Shown here piece by piece: positions 1 to 8,800 of a stretch of DNA of 64,000 nt (positions are counted from its first letter, which is position 1; each line of letters opens with the position of its first letter). Origin of the DNA: Pseudarthrobacter sp. C4D7 (GTDB lineage: Bacteria; Actinomycetota; Actinomycetes; Actinomycetales; Micrococcaceae); contig NZ_JABFMW010000014.1 in assembly GCF_013359725.1 (NCBI RefSeq), forward strand, positions 32,491 to 96,490. The letters are read 5' to 3'. Made by a program: the position numbers and the translations under genes. The notes below the pieces were generated by a model, which saw nothing but the letters and a program-made list of their open reading frames with translations, did not search any database and was not told where the DNA came from.

Positions 1-348
1 GCCGAGTTCTGCGTAGTGTCCGCCGATTGAGCCGTGCACTTCGTGGGCGCCGGTGGCGGGGCTCCAGTAGATGGTGCCGCCAGTGTAGTTTTGGGCGCGG
101 CCCCCTGCGATGTCATACGGGCTGCCGACCGGCGTGCCGAGGAACGATGCGCCGCCGCCGAGTTGCACGTAGTGCTGGTTGATCTCGTCGTCGCCAACCT
201 GCCGGGCCACGATTGGCGCTGGAATGCTCTGCTGCGAGGCTGCCGCTGACGCTCCGGCCACGGGCGGACCCAGGGCGGTACCCCCGAGGCCGTTGCCGAG
301 GGCGAGGGCCAAGGCCATTCCGAGGACGGCGGGTCGAGACCTGCGCAT
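1..348 (-). CDS. Secreted LGFP-repeat protein, N-terminal part only
   Basis: The reading frame starts at ATG 348-346 and stays open to the window edge (116 codons seen), so the C-terminus is missing. Residues 1-35 look like a signal peptide: MRRSRPAV, then a run rich in Ala/Leu/Gly, then an AGASA-type cleavage zone. The mature part reads as LGFP repeats, with LGGGASFLGTPVGSPYD followed by GGTIYWSPATGAHEVHGSI. LGFP repeats occur in exported actinobacterial proteins and are thought to bind the cell envelope; any enzymatic domain would lie in the missing part. A purine-rich GAAGGGG lies about 6 bases before the ATG. It is divergent from nothing visible and lies downstream of the glycosylase gene on the same strand. 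The repeat family call is firm; the function is not. Confidence 0.75.
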   Translation of the reverse strand, partial: MRRSRPAVLGMALALALGNGLGGTALGPPVAGASAAASQQSIPAPIVARQVGDDEINQHYVQLGGGASFLGTPVGSPYDIAGGRAQNYTGGTIYWSPATGAHEVHGSIGGHYAELG

Positions 349-474
349 TGTGGCCCCTTCGTGCTGATCGAGACTTGCGAGCCTTGATCACGACGCTACG
401 CCGGGGAGCCACGCCCGGGCAGGACCGGAAGTCCCGAATCTTTGCGGACCGTCCACCTGAGTTTCAGGGGCCTC

Positions 475-1344
475 CTACTTCAGGAACTTCGACGTCCTCC
501 GGTCAGCCAGGATCTTCCCCTTCGTTTGGCACGTGGGACAGTACTGCAGGGCAGTATCCGCAAACGACACCTCATGGACGGTGTCACCGCAGACCGGGCA
601 GGGCTGGCCCGCACGCGCGTGGACCCGCATATGGCTGCGTTTGACGTCCTTGAGGTCCTTCGGCGGCTTGCCGGCCGCCTCTGCCAGAGCTTCGCCCAGT
701 ACGCTGTGGATGGCGTCATACAGCACCTGAACGGTCTCCCGGTCCAGGGACTTAGCGACGGCGAACGGCGAGATCCGGGCGGCGTGCAGGATCTCGTCAC
801 TGTAGGCGTTGCCGATGCCCGCAATCACGCTCTGGCTGCGCAGGAGGCCCTTGATCTGCTGCGAACTGCCGGCCAGGATCTCTGCCAGCATGTCGGCGTC
901 GAACGCCTCAGTGAAAGGATCCGGGCCCAGCGAAGCGATGCCCGGCACTTCCTGCGGATCACGCACCACGTAAACGGCCAGGCTCTTCTTGGTGCCTGCT
1001 TCCGTCAGGTCCAGGCCGCGGGGACCGCCGGGCCCGGAGAAAGTACACCGGACGGCGATGAGGCCCTTGCCCATCCTGAGCTGGCTGTCGGCCGGGGAAT
1101 CCGTGAAGCGCACCCAGCCGGCCCGGGCCAGATGGAACACCAGGGAGATCCCGCCGGCATCGATGCTGATGAACTTCCCGAACCGACGGACGCCGGACAC
1201 GGTGCGGCCCTCGATGGCGTTGAAGGGAGGATCCGCCGTCTTGAGCACCGCGAAGGAGACAACCTGGAGTTTGGTGACCGTGCAGCCGCGCAGCTGTTCG
1301 TCAAGGAACGTTGCCAGGCCTGCGACTTCCGGGAGTTCCGGCAT
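475..1344 (-). CDS. Formamidopyrimidine-DNA glycosylase family protein (Fpg/Nei)
   Basis: A 289-residue base-excision repair glycosylase/AP lyase, the usual size for the family. The mature N-terminus PELPEV supplies the catalytic Pro2 and Glu3, and Lys57 lies in RRFGKF where the family lysine sits. The helix-two-turn-helix region is seen as GIGNAYSDEIL. The C-terminus carries a zinc finger with CPVCG and CPTCQ, and ends GKILADRR. The finger residues differ from classical MutM, so it may be an Nei-like or actinobacterial Fpg-like enzyme with a substrate other than 8-oxoguanine. The next gene on the opposite strand is gcvH, transcribed divergently, which leaves about 170 bases for both promoters. 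I would not assign mutM specifically. Confidence 0.9.
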   Translation of the reverse strand: MPELPEVAGLATFLDEQLRGCTVTKLQVVSFAVLKTADPPFNAIEGRTVSGVRRFGKFISIDAGGISLVFHLARAGWVRFTDSPADSQLRMGKGLIAVRCTFSGPGGPRGLDLTEAGTKKSLAVYVVRDPQEVPGIASLGPDPFTEAFDADMLAEILAGSSQQIKGLLRSQSVIAGIGNAYSDEILHAARISPFAVAKSLDRETVQVLYDAIHSVLGEALAEAAGKPPKDLKDVKRSHMRVHARAGQPCPVCGDTVHEVSFADTALQYCPTCQTKGKILADRRTSKFLK

Positions 1345-1439
1345 GGCCTACCCCACCTTCCCCAAAGATGCTGCACCGGTGCTTGCACTCATGGTTCCAT
1401 CTTGTCAGAAAGGCCCGTGCCGGCCCCGGCAGTTATGCC

Positions 1440-1445
1440 TATACT
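1440..1445 (+). promoter_or_regulatory. Candidate -10 box for gcvH
   Basis: TATACT lies 66 bases before the gcvH ATG in otherwise GC-rich DNA. No good -35 is found at 16-18 bp, so this is a tentative promoter. It lies in the divergent interval between the glycosylase gene and gcvH. Confidence 0.35.
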
Positions 1446-1511
1446 TTCACCGGCGGCCCGATTTTCCGGGCCCCTTGTGACATTGGCGCGTACCCCGATG
1501 AAAGGCCCCCC

Positions 1512-1898
1512 ATGAGCAACATTCCCGAAGACCTGTCCTACACCGCCGAACACGAGTGGGTTACCGCCCCTAATGCCGACGGCGTGGTCCGCGTGGGAAT
1601 CACGGATTTTGCCCAGGACGCGCTCGGCGATGTGGTGTACGCCCAGATGCCTGAGGTCGGCACGAAGATTACGGCAAACGAAGTTGTGGGCGAGGTCGAG
1701 TCCACCAAGAGCGTCAGCGACATCTACGCCCCGGTTTCCGGCGAAGTCGTGGCCCGCAACGACTCCCTGGACAGCGATTCGGCCCTGATTAACACCGATC
1801 CATATGGTGACGGCTGGCTCATCGAGATCAAACTGGCTGAACCTGACGCCGTTGAGTCGTTGCTCAGTGCATCCGAGTACGAACAACAGGTAGGCTAA
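1512..1898 (+). CDS. gcvH: Glycine cleavage system H protein
   Basis: A 128-residue lipoyl carrier protein of the glycine cleavage complex; it shuttles the methylamine group between the P, T and L proteins. The lipoylation site is Lys66 in GEVESTKSVSDIYAP, with the usual beta-barrel around it. The start MSNIPEDL is chosen because the family begins here and because GAAAGG precedes it; the open frame continues upstream to 1311 without homology. The genes for GcvP and GcvT are not in the window. It is followed after 157 bases by garA, as gcvH precedes garA in mycobacteria (Rv1826-Rv1827), which is a synteny marker more than a functional operon proof. Confidence 0.96.
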   Translation: MSNIPEDLSYTAEHEWVTAPNADGVVRVGITDFAQDALGDVVYAQMPEVGTKITANEVVGEVESTKSVSDIYAPVSGEVVARNDSLDSDSALINTDPYGDGWLIEIKLAEPDAVESLLSASEYEQQVG

Positions 1899-2055
1899 AG
1901 CTAACCGGTATTTCCGGTCCGGCCCCGCATCGCGGGCATGACGTCTGCGCACGTCAAGGCCTGGATCGGGAGCCGGCGCCGGACCTGCCGGACAGGGCCG
2001 GCGAGTAACCGTTGGTTGCGGGTTGAGTGCCTGCAACGTCTATGAGGAGGAATCC

Positions 2056-2532
2056 ATGGCTGGCCACAGACACAACCCTGCCGATGGGGAATACGGCACG
2101 GGTGCGGCTAGGTCGTCGGAGACCACCTCGATCCATCTCACCCCCGTCACTGACGAACCCATCGTCGCCCCCAAGCTCTCCTCGGAAGAGCGGAACTCCG
2201 TGGAGGCCCTGCCCGCCGGTTCGGCTCTGCTGGTTGCCCACAGCGGCCCCAACGCCGGTGCGCGCTTCCTGCTGGATTCGGACGTGACCACCGCGGGCCG
2301 CCACCCGGATGCGGACATCTTCCTGGATGACGTCACCGTGTCCCGGCGGCACGTTGAGTTCCGGCGCACCGCCCGCAGCTTCGAAGTGGTGGACAAGAAC
2401 AGCCTCAACGGCACCTACGTCAACCATGACCGCGTGGACAGCGTGGAACTGAAGTCCGGCAGCGAAGTCCAGATCGGCAAATTCCGCCTCACCTTCTACC
2501 TGAGCCCTGCCACGGCTGCAGGCCGCAGCTGA
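2056..2532 (+). CDS. garA: FHA-domain metabolic regulator GarA/OdhI
   Basis: A 158-residue forkhead-associated protein. In mycobacteria and corynebacteria this family binds and inhibits 2-oxoglutarate dehydrogenase and regulates glutamate metabolism until a Ser/Thr kinase phosphorylates its N-terminal ETTS motif. Here that motif is at residues 22-25, ahead of the FHA fold at about 55-150, whose phosphothreonine-binding signatures are GRHPDADI (81-88), SRRH (96-99) and NSLNGTYVN (115-123). The ATG at 2056 is preceded by a strong GAGGAGG (2044-2050). The open frame begins earlier at 2023, but that start has no ribosome site. The two genes downstream (ftsR, nuclease) follow with 17-base spacing or overlap, so they are probably cotranscribed. 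Confidence 0.93.
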   Translation: MAGHRHNPADGEYGTGAARSSETTSIHLTPVTDEPIVAPKLSSEERNSVEALPAGSALLVAHSGPNAGARFLLDSDVTTAGRHPDADIFLDDVTVSRRHVEFRRTARSFEVVDKNSLNGTYVNHDRVDSVELKSGSEVQIGKFRLTFYLSPATAAGRS

Positions 2533-2549
2533 ACCGGGGACCGCTGCCT

Positions 2550-3272
2550 GTGGCAATGGCACAACCGGAACGGCGGGGCCCCCAGGTCCTGAACATAGGC
2601 GAAGTCCTCGCCCAGCTGAGCGCCGACTTCCCTGGTATGACCGCGTCCAAAATCCGGTTCCTGGAGGAAAAGGGCCTGATCAATCCGCGCCGCACTCCGG
2701 CAGGTTACCGCCAGTACTCCGACGGCGACGTGGAACGGCTGCGGTTCGTGCTGGCCCTGCAGCGCGACCAGTACCTGCCCCTGAAAGTCATCAAGGACTA
2801 CCTTGACGCCATCGACAGGGGGGAGCGGCCGGAAAACCTTCCGCCCGGCGTCGTGGTTTCCCCCCGCATCGTCTCCGACGAACTCGCTGCCGAACTGCAG
2901 AACCGCGGCCGCAAACTGAGCGAGGAGCAGCTGCGCACTGAGTCCGGCGCCAGCGTGACCCTGCTCCAGTCACTCCTCAGCTTCGGCCTCATCAGCCACA
3001 GCAACGGCCATTTCGACGAACACGCGCTCCAGGTGGCCCGCGCCTGCGTCCAGCTGGAAAGCCATGGCCTGGAACCCCGGCACCTCAGGCCATTCCAGGC
3101 GGCGGCCGAAAGGGAATTCGGCCTGGTGGAACGCGCTGTTGCGCCCCTCGCTTCGCGCAGGGACTCGGCGTCACAGGCACGCGCGGCGGAGGCGGCCCGC
3201 GAGATCAGCGATCTTTGCCTCACCCTGCACCGGGCGCTGGTGCAGGACCACATCTCACGCATGGACATCTGA
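2550..3272 (+). CDS. ftsR: MerR-family regulator FtsR
   Basis: A 240-residue MerR-type protein. The N-terminal winged helix reads NIGEVLAQLSADFPGMTASKIRFLEEKGLINPRRT and GYRQYS (about 13-60), followed by a long predominantly helical C-terminal region and no metal-binding cysteines. It is the orthologue by position and sequence of M. tuberculosis Rv1828 and Corynebacterium glutamicum FtsR, where the protein activates ftsZ expression (established for C. glutamicum). The GTG start at 2550 has GGGGA 9 bases upstream; an ATG two codons later is the alternative. The gene follows garA by 17 bases and its TGA overlaps the ATG of the nuclease gene. Its likely targets in this window are discussed with the ftsZ and merR upstream regions. 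Confidence 0.88.
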   Translation: MAMAQPERRGPQVLNIGEVLAQLSADFPGMTASKIRFLEEKGLINPRRTPAGYRQYSDGDVERLRFVLALQRDQYLPLKVIKDYLDAIDRGERPENLPPGVVVSPRIVSDELAAELQNRGRKLSEEQLRTESGASVTLLQSLLSFGLISHSNGHFDEHALQVARACVQLESHGLEPRHLRPFQAAAEREFGLVERAVAPLASRRDSASQARAAEAAREISDLCLTLHRALVQDHISRMDI

Positions 3273-3775
3273 TGATCGAAGTCGAGATTGTAGGCGTTCG
3301 CATTGAACTGCCATCCAACCAGCCACTGGTCCTGCTCAAGGAGATGCACGGCGAACGCCACGTTCCCATCTGGATCGGCACTCCGGAGGCCAGCGCCATT
3401 GCCCTCGCCCAGCAGGGCGTGGTCCCGCCGCGGCCCATGACCCATGACCTCCTGGTGGATGTGGTGGAGTCGCTGGGCCATTCCGTGGTCAGCGTTAACA
3501 TCGTTGCCGTGGAGGACAACATTTTCTACGGGCAGCTGCAGTTCGAGAATGGCACTACCGTGAGCTCCCGCGCATCGGACGCGCTGGCTGTCGCGCTGCG
3601 CGCCAAGTGCCGGATCTGGTGTGCCGACTCCGTCATGGACGAAGCCGGAGTCCGTATCACCGAGCACGATGAGGGGGAGGACACCGAGCCTGGCCCCACT
3701 GCCGACGAGGAGCGCGAATTAAGGCGCTTCCGCGAATTCCTGGATGACGTGGAACCAGAGGATTTCGACGGCTAA
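3272..3775 (+). CDS. Bifunctional nuclease family protein (DUF151)
   Basis: A 167-residue DUF151 protein, starting MIEVEIVGVRIELPSNQPLVLLKE and carrying the family's HVPIWIGTPEASAIALA and SSRASDALAVALRAKCRIW segments; the last 40 residues are acidic. Members from plants and Thermotoga have been linked to DNase/RNase activity, but the bacterial role is poorly defined. The ATG overlaps the TGA of ftsR (ATGA), so translation is probably coupled; the open frame extends upstream into ftsR, but without support. The M. tuberculosis counterpart is Rv1829 in the same gene order. Confidence 0.9.
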   Translation: MIEVEIVGVRIELPSNQPLVLLKEMHGERHVPIWIGTPEASAIALAQQGVVPPRPMTHDLLVDVVESLGHSVVSVNIVAVEDNIFYGQLQFENGTTVSSRASDALAVALRAKCRIWCADSVMDEAGVRITEHDEGEDTEPGPTADEERELRRFREFLDDVEPEDFDG

Positions 3776-3781
3776 GGTCAC

Positions 3782-3799
3782 GTTAAGGTTAAAGTTAAG
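3782..3799 (+). repeat. Three tandem GTTAA(A/G) hexamers
   Basis: GTTAAGGTTAAAGTTAAG lies just after the nuclease gene and about 40 bases before the merR -35 box. Ten of its first 12 bases match GTTAGGGTTGAA upstream of ftsZ (41131-41142). It could be an operator; see the findings. Confidence 0.5.
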
Positions 3800-3840
3800 C
3801 CTGAATGTTTCGACACGCCTCTTCGAAGCCCCCAAGGTCT

Positions 3841-3869
3841 TTGACCTCGGGTCCCCCCGGGCCTAACGT
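3841..3869 (+). promoter_or_regulatory. Candidate merR promoter with overlapping inverted repeat
   Basis: TTGACC (3841-3846) and TAACGT (3864-3869) are separated by 17 bp. A perfect inverted repeat, AGGTC (3835-3839) and GACCT (3843-3847) around TTT, overlaps the -35 box, so a regulator bound there could block or remodel the promoter. This would give a leader of about 130 bases before the GTG of merR. Confidence 0.5.
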
Positions 3870-4008
3870 CGAAGTATCAAGTTCCCTTGCTTACGGCAGC
3901 CGCGCAAGTCACACTGGAAAGTGCGCCCCGCGGAGAAATTACACCCATGGTCTTCACGCCACGGTTGCTGTACAAGTTCCGGGGGAGCGTACGACAAGGA
4001 GGATCCAG

Positions 4009-4602
4009 GTGAGTCCCAAAGGCGAAGCAGGCGGGCTAAAGCAGCCCACGGCCGGTGGTGCTGTGCCCGTGAGCGGTGCCCAGGGCCTCCTGTTTACCGA
4101 AGACCTGCCGGTACTGGACGAGGACGCCGGCTACCGTGGCCCCACCGCCTGCAAGGCTGCAGGCATCACCTACCGCCAGTTGGATTACTGGGCCCGCACC
4201 GGCCTGGTTGAGCCCGCCGTCCGCGGAGCTGCCGGCTCAGGCTCGCAGCGGCTCTACGGATTCCGCGACATCCTGGTCCTCAAGGTGGTCAAGAGGCTCC
4301 TGGATACTGGCGTTTCCCTTCAGCAGATCCGCACCGCCGTGGAACACCTCAGGGAGCGCGGCGTTGAGGACCTCGCGCAGATCACCCTCATGAGCGACGG
4401 CGCCAGCGTCTACGAGTGCACGTCCGCTGACGAAGTCATCGATCTGGTCCAGGGCGGCCAGGGTGTGTTCGGTATTGCCGTGGGCCGCGTCTGGCGGGAA
4501 GTTGAGGGCAGCCTGGCGTCGCTGCCCAGCGAGCACGCCGCCGAGCAGTCCTTTCCGGACGACGAACTGAGCAAGCGGCGGGCTGCCCGGAAGATCAGCT
4601 GA
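4009..4602 (+). CDS. MerR-family transcriptional regulator (Rv1830-like)
   Basis: A 197-residue second MerR protein with the winged helix at about 42-100: GPTACKAAGITYRQLDYWAR, then GLVEPAVRG and SGSQRLYGFRDILVLKVVKRLLD. A C-terminal effector-like region ends in KRRAARKIS. The start GTG at 4009 is fixed by a perfect AAGGAGG at 3996-4002, six bases upstream; the longer open frame from 3805 lacks such a site. Its M. tuberculosis counterpart is Rv1830. It is separated from the nuclease gene by 233 bases that hold its own promoter, and ends at a strong convergent terminator shared with parA. No ligand can be named from the sequence. Confidence 0.88.
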   Translation: MSPKGEAGGLKQPTAGGAVPVSGAQGLLFTEDLPVLDEDAGYRGPTACKAAGITYRQLDYWARTGLVEPAVRGAAGSGSQRLYGFRDILVLKVVKRLLDTGVSLQQIRTAVEHLRERGVEDLAQITLMSDGASVYECTSADEVIDLVQGGQGVFGIAVGRVWREVEGSLASLPSEHAAEQSFPDDELSKRRAARKIS

Positions 4603-4619
4603 CCCGCCTGCTACCCAAA

Positions 4620-4659
4620 AACCAGGGGCCGCCCTCCATCCGGAGGGCGGCCCCTGGTT
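4620..4659. terminator. Bidirectional terminator between merR and parA
   Basis: A perfect 18-bp stem (4620-4637 with 4642-4659) around the loop ATCC. The stem ends in AA/TT and is flanked by A-rich DNA on the left and GTTC on the right, so it can serve both converging genes. Confidence 0.85.
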
Positions 4660-4701
4660 CGTTCAAGGATTCAGCCACCTGTGACCCGTGGAACGCCCTG
4701 T

Positions 4702-5520
4702 TCAGCGGGCGCGGCTGCGGAGTCCGCTGCCGGCGGTCATCACGTTGGACAGCAGGTCGTCGAACAATTCAGCCGCGGACTTTGCCGAGTCGCCCGGCCA
4801 GTGGTGGACCGGGTGGGCTGCACCCTGGATCTGCTGCCAATTGGCCTGTTCGGGAATGCGCGGGCTCAGCAGCAGGTCGCCGAACATCGATTCCATTTCC
4901 GCGAGCCGGTACGTGTGCTCGGAGGACCCGCTCCGGACCCGGTTGGCCACAATTCCGGCCGGGGACAGATTCGGTGCGAATTCCCGCCTGAACAGCTGGA
5001 TCGCCCTCATGGTGCGTTCGGTGCCGGCAACGGAGAACAGGCCGGGCTCGGCAACAAGGACCACTTTGTCACTTGCCGCCCAAGCGATACGGGTCAGTCC
5101 ATTGAGGGAGGGAGGGCAGTCAACCAGCACCAGCTGGTAGTTTCCCGCGCCGGCGAGCACGGCCGAGAGCCGCCTAAGGTCGCGGCGGCCAAGATCCGGG
5201 CGGTCGTAGATTCCGGCGTAGGCGGAGCCGACGGCGACATCCAGGACAGCGGGCCCGGAACCGTTGGCGGGTGCACGGTCAGCCCAGCTGCTCCGCGCCA
5301 CGTTCTCGGCCAGTTTCGCCCTGCGCGGGCTCTTCAGCATCCTGCCAATATCGAGCTGGTCACCGGGCTGTACTCCCAGTGCGGTGGTGGCGTCAGCATG
5401 CGGATCCAGGTCCACCACCAGCGTGCGGATTCCGGCGGCCAGCGCCGCAGACGCCAATCCTGTGGTGACGGAAGTCTTGCCGACTCCACCCTTAAGGCTG
5501 CTGATGCTGACTACTTGCAC
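4702..5520 (-). CDS. Orphan ParA/MinD-type ATPase
   Basis: A 272-residue deviant-Walker ATPase. The P loop is SLKGGVGKTSVTTGLA at about residues 7-22, the switch motif is DLDPHADAT, and LVLVDCPPS is the Walker B region. Proteins of this family form ATP-dependent dimers that position DNA, chemoreceptors or envelope machines. There is no parB gene or visible parS-like array beside it, and the true chromosomal parAB normally lies near the replication origin, so this is an orphan. I prefer GTG at 5520 (VQVVSISSLKGG) because the family begins directly before the P loop; TTG at 5532 gives four more residues. It runs convergent to merR and divergent from pyc. The cargo is unknown. Confidence 0.87.
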   Translation of the reverse strand: MQVVSISSLKGGVGKTSVTTGLASAALAAGIRTLVVDLDPHADATTALGVQPGDQLDIGRMLKSPRRAKLAENVARSSWADRAPANGSGPAVLDVAVGSAYAGIYDRPDLGRRDLRRLSAVLAGAGNYQLVLVDCPPSLNGLTRIAWAASDKVVLVAEPGLFSVAGTERTMRAIQLFRREFAPNLSPAGIVANRVRSGSSEHTYRLAEMESMFGDLLLSPRIPEQANWQQIQGAAHPVHHWPGDSAKSAAELFDDLLSNVMTAGSGLRSRAR

Positions 5521-5729
5521 TTGAGAGACCAAAACCTAACGCCGGATGCCGTGTTGGGGGTATTGTTTGCCTCGGCAGAGCCGAAGCCGGACGGTCCTGC
5601 CGCCCTACTCATCATATGTTGATGCGTCGGCGAATCCTGCTTTATCGGGCGTCGGCATGGCACCGACTGTGCTGCCGGGGCGGTTTCCGCCAGCCAGGCT
5701 GAAAGCGTTCGGGACATGACGGGAAATTC

Positions 5730-5756
5730 TGTGACCGTGGACACAAAGATTTGTGT
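5730..5756 (+). promoter_or_regulatory. CRP/GlxR-like site and palindrome upstream of pyc
   Basis: TGTGACCGTGGACACA (5730-5745) matches the CRP-family consensus TGTGA-N6-TCACA at nine of ten positions. It overlaps a perfect palindrome, ACACAAA-GA-TTTGTGT (5741-5756). CTGTGACC recurs exactly 50 bases later (5729 and 5779). A weak promoter, TTGTGT (5751-5756) with TAGACA (5773-5778), may lie in between. Confidence 0.5.
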
Positions 5757-5821
5757 TTGTCCTTGCAGGTCTTAGACACTGTGACCACTCACCGATCCAC
5801 CCGCGATGATGCAGGAGAAGT

Positions 5822-8800
5822 ATGTTTTCCAAAGTTCTGGTGGCCAACCGCGGCGAAATCGCGATCAGGGCCTTCCGCGCCGGCTACGAGCTGGGCGCAA
5901 AGACCGTTGCCGTTTTCCCCCAGGAGGACCGTAACTCGATCCACCGCCAGAAGGCGGACGAGGCATACCTGATTGGCGAGGAAGGACATCCCGTCCGGGC
6001 CTACCTGGATGTTGCGGAGGTGGTGCGCGTCGCGAAGGAGTCCGGCGCAGACGCCATCTACCCCGGCTATGGCTTCCTCTCGGAGAACCCGGAACTGGCG
6101 CGCGCGGCAAAGGAAGCAGGCATCACCTTCGTTGGTCCGCCCGCGGAAGTGCTGGAGCTCGCAGGCAACAAGGTGGCGGCCCTGAAAGCCGCCCGCGAGG
6201 CCGGTGTACCGGTCCTGAAGTCCAGTGAGCCGTCCAAGGACCTGGACGAGCTGCTGGCTGCCGCTGATGAGATTGGTTTCCCCATCTTCGCCAAGGCAGT
6301 GGCCGGCGGCGGAGGCCGCGGCATGCGGCGGGTGGATACCCGTGAGGCATTGCCGGAAGCCTTGAAGTCGGCCATGCGCGAAGCCGACGCCGCGTTTGGG
6401 GACCCCACCATGTTCCTGGAACAGGCGGTCCTTCGGCCCCGGCACATCGAGGTCCAGATCCTCGCAGACGCAGAGGGCAACGTCATGCACCTCTTCGAGC
6501 GTGACTGTTCCATCCAGCGGCGGCACCAGAAGGTCATCGAGATCGCCCCCGCACCCAACCTGGATGACAACATCCGCCAGGCCCTGTACCGGGATGCCGT
6601 GAAGTTTGCGCGGGCGCTGAACTACGTCAACGCCGGTACCGTCGAGTTCCTGGTGGACACCGAAGGCGAGCGGGCGGGCCAGCACGTGTTCATCGAAATG
6701 AACCCACGCATCCAGGTGGAGCACACGGTCACCGAGGAAGTCACGGACGTGGACCTGGTCCAGGCCCAGATGCGGATCGCCTCCGGTGAGACCCTGGCCG
6801 ACCTTGGCCTCTCCCAGGACACGGTCAGGCTGCGCGGTGCCGCCCTCCAGAGCCGCATCACCACCGAGGATCCGGCCAACGGGTTCCGGCCGGACGTGGG
6901 AAAGATCACCGGATACCGTTCTGCAGGCGGCGCAGGGGTGCGCCTTGACGGCGGTACGGTCTACTCCGGGGCCGAGATCAGCCCCCACTTCGACTCGATG
7001 CTGGTCAAGCTGACCTGCCGTGGAAGGGACTACCCGGCCGCGGTCGCCCGCGCCCGCCGCGCCCTGGCCGAATTCCGGATCCGCGGTGTTTCCACCAACA
7101 TCCCTTTCCTGCAGGCTGTGCTTGATGACCCCGACTTCATCGCCGGCGACGTGGCCACCAACTTCATCGACCAGCGCCCGGAACTCCTCAAGGCCCGGGT
7201 CTCGGCGGACCGCGGCACCAAGCTCCTGACCTGGCTGGCAGACGTTACCGTCAACAAGCCCAACGGTGAATTGACTGTGCATTCGGACCCGGCCCACAAG
7301 CTGCCCGACGTCAAAGACGTGCCGGCCGCTGCCGGTTCGCGGCAGAAGCTCCTTGAGCTTGGCCCGGAAGGCTTTGCCAAGGCCTTGCGCGACCAGACTG
7401 CGGTTGCCGTCACCGACACCACCTTCCGCGACGCACACCAGTCCCTGCTGGCCACGCGTGTCCGCACCCGCGACCTCGTCGCCGCCGGTCCCGCCGTGAC
7501 GGCCCTTATGCCGCAGCTGCTGTCCGTCGAGGCCTGGGGCGGCGCCACCTACGACGTGGCCCTGCGCTTCCTGGGCGAGGACCCGTGGGACCGCCTCGCG
7601 GCCCTGCGCAAGGCCATGCCCAACGTCTGCATCCAGATGCTCCTGCGCGGCCGCAACACCGTGGGCTACACGCCCTACCCGGAGGAAGTCACGGAGGCTT
7701 TCGTCAACGAGGCTGCCGCCACCGGCATCGACATCTTCCGCATCTTCGACGCCCTGAATGACGTCAACCAGATGGCTCCGGCCATCCGCGCCGTGCGGGC
7801 CACCGGCACCGCCGTTGCAGAGGTGGCCCTCTGCTACACCGGTGACATGCTGGACCCCAACGAGAAGCTCTACACCCTGGACTACTACCTGGGGCTGGCG
7901 CAGAAGATCGTCGACGCCGGCGCCCACATCCTGGCCATCAAGGACATGGCCGGCCTGCTCCGGCCCGCCGCAGCGGCCAAGCTTGTCGCGGCGCTGCGGG
8001 AGCGTTTCGACCTCCCCGTCCACCTGCACACGCACGACACCGCCGGCGGCCAGCTTGCCACACTCCTGGCGGCTGTCGACGCCGGCGTGGATGCCGTGGA
8101 CGTGGCCTCGGCGTCACTGGCGGGCACCACCAGCCAGGTGTCGGCGTCGGCGCTTGTGGCGGCCCTGGCCCACACGCCCCGGGACACCGGCCTCAACCTG
8201 GAGGACGTCAGCTCGCTTGAGCCGTACTGGGAGGCAGTCCGCCGCGTCTACGCGCCGTTCGAGTCCGGCCTGCCCGGCCCCACCGGGCGCGTCTACAAGC
8301 ACGAGATCCCCGGCGGACAGCTCTCCAACCTGCGCCAGCAGGCCATGGCCCTTGGCCTGGGGGAGCGCTTCGAGGCGATCGAGGACATGTACACGGCAGC
8401 AGACCGGATCCTTGGGCACCTGGTGAAGGTGACGCCGTCGTCCAAGGTGGTGGGCGACCTTGCCCTGCACCTGGTGGGCCTGAACGCGGATCCGGCCGAC
8501 TTTGAAGCGAACCCGCAGAACTATGACATCCCCGATTCCGTTATCGGCTTCCTCTCGGGCGAGCTCGGTGATCCTCCCGGGGGCTGGCCGGAGCCTTTCC
8601 GCACCAAGGCCCTGCAGGGCAGGAGCGTGAAGGTTCGCGACGTGGAGCTCAGCGCCGAGGACAGCGCCGCGCTCAAGTCCGACTCCAAATCCCGCCAGCA
8701 TACGTTGAACCGGTTGCTCTTTGACGGACCCACCAAGGACTACCTCAAGAGCGTGGAGACGTACGGCAATATCTCGGTCCTGGACACCCGTGATTACCTT

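Noticed and set aside
442..1515. A 357-codon open frame on the plus strand opposite the glycosylase gene
   Set aside because: The minus strand encodes an intact Fpg/Nei protein here, so this frame is a shadow.
5789..8035. A 748-codon open frame opposite pyc
   Set aside because: It is the antisense shadow of a well-conserved enzyme in GC-rich DNA, with no recognisable protein motif.
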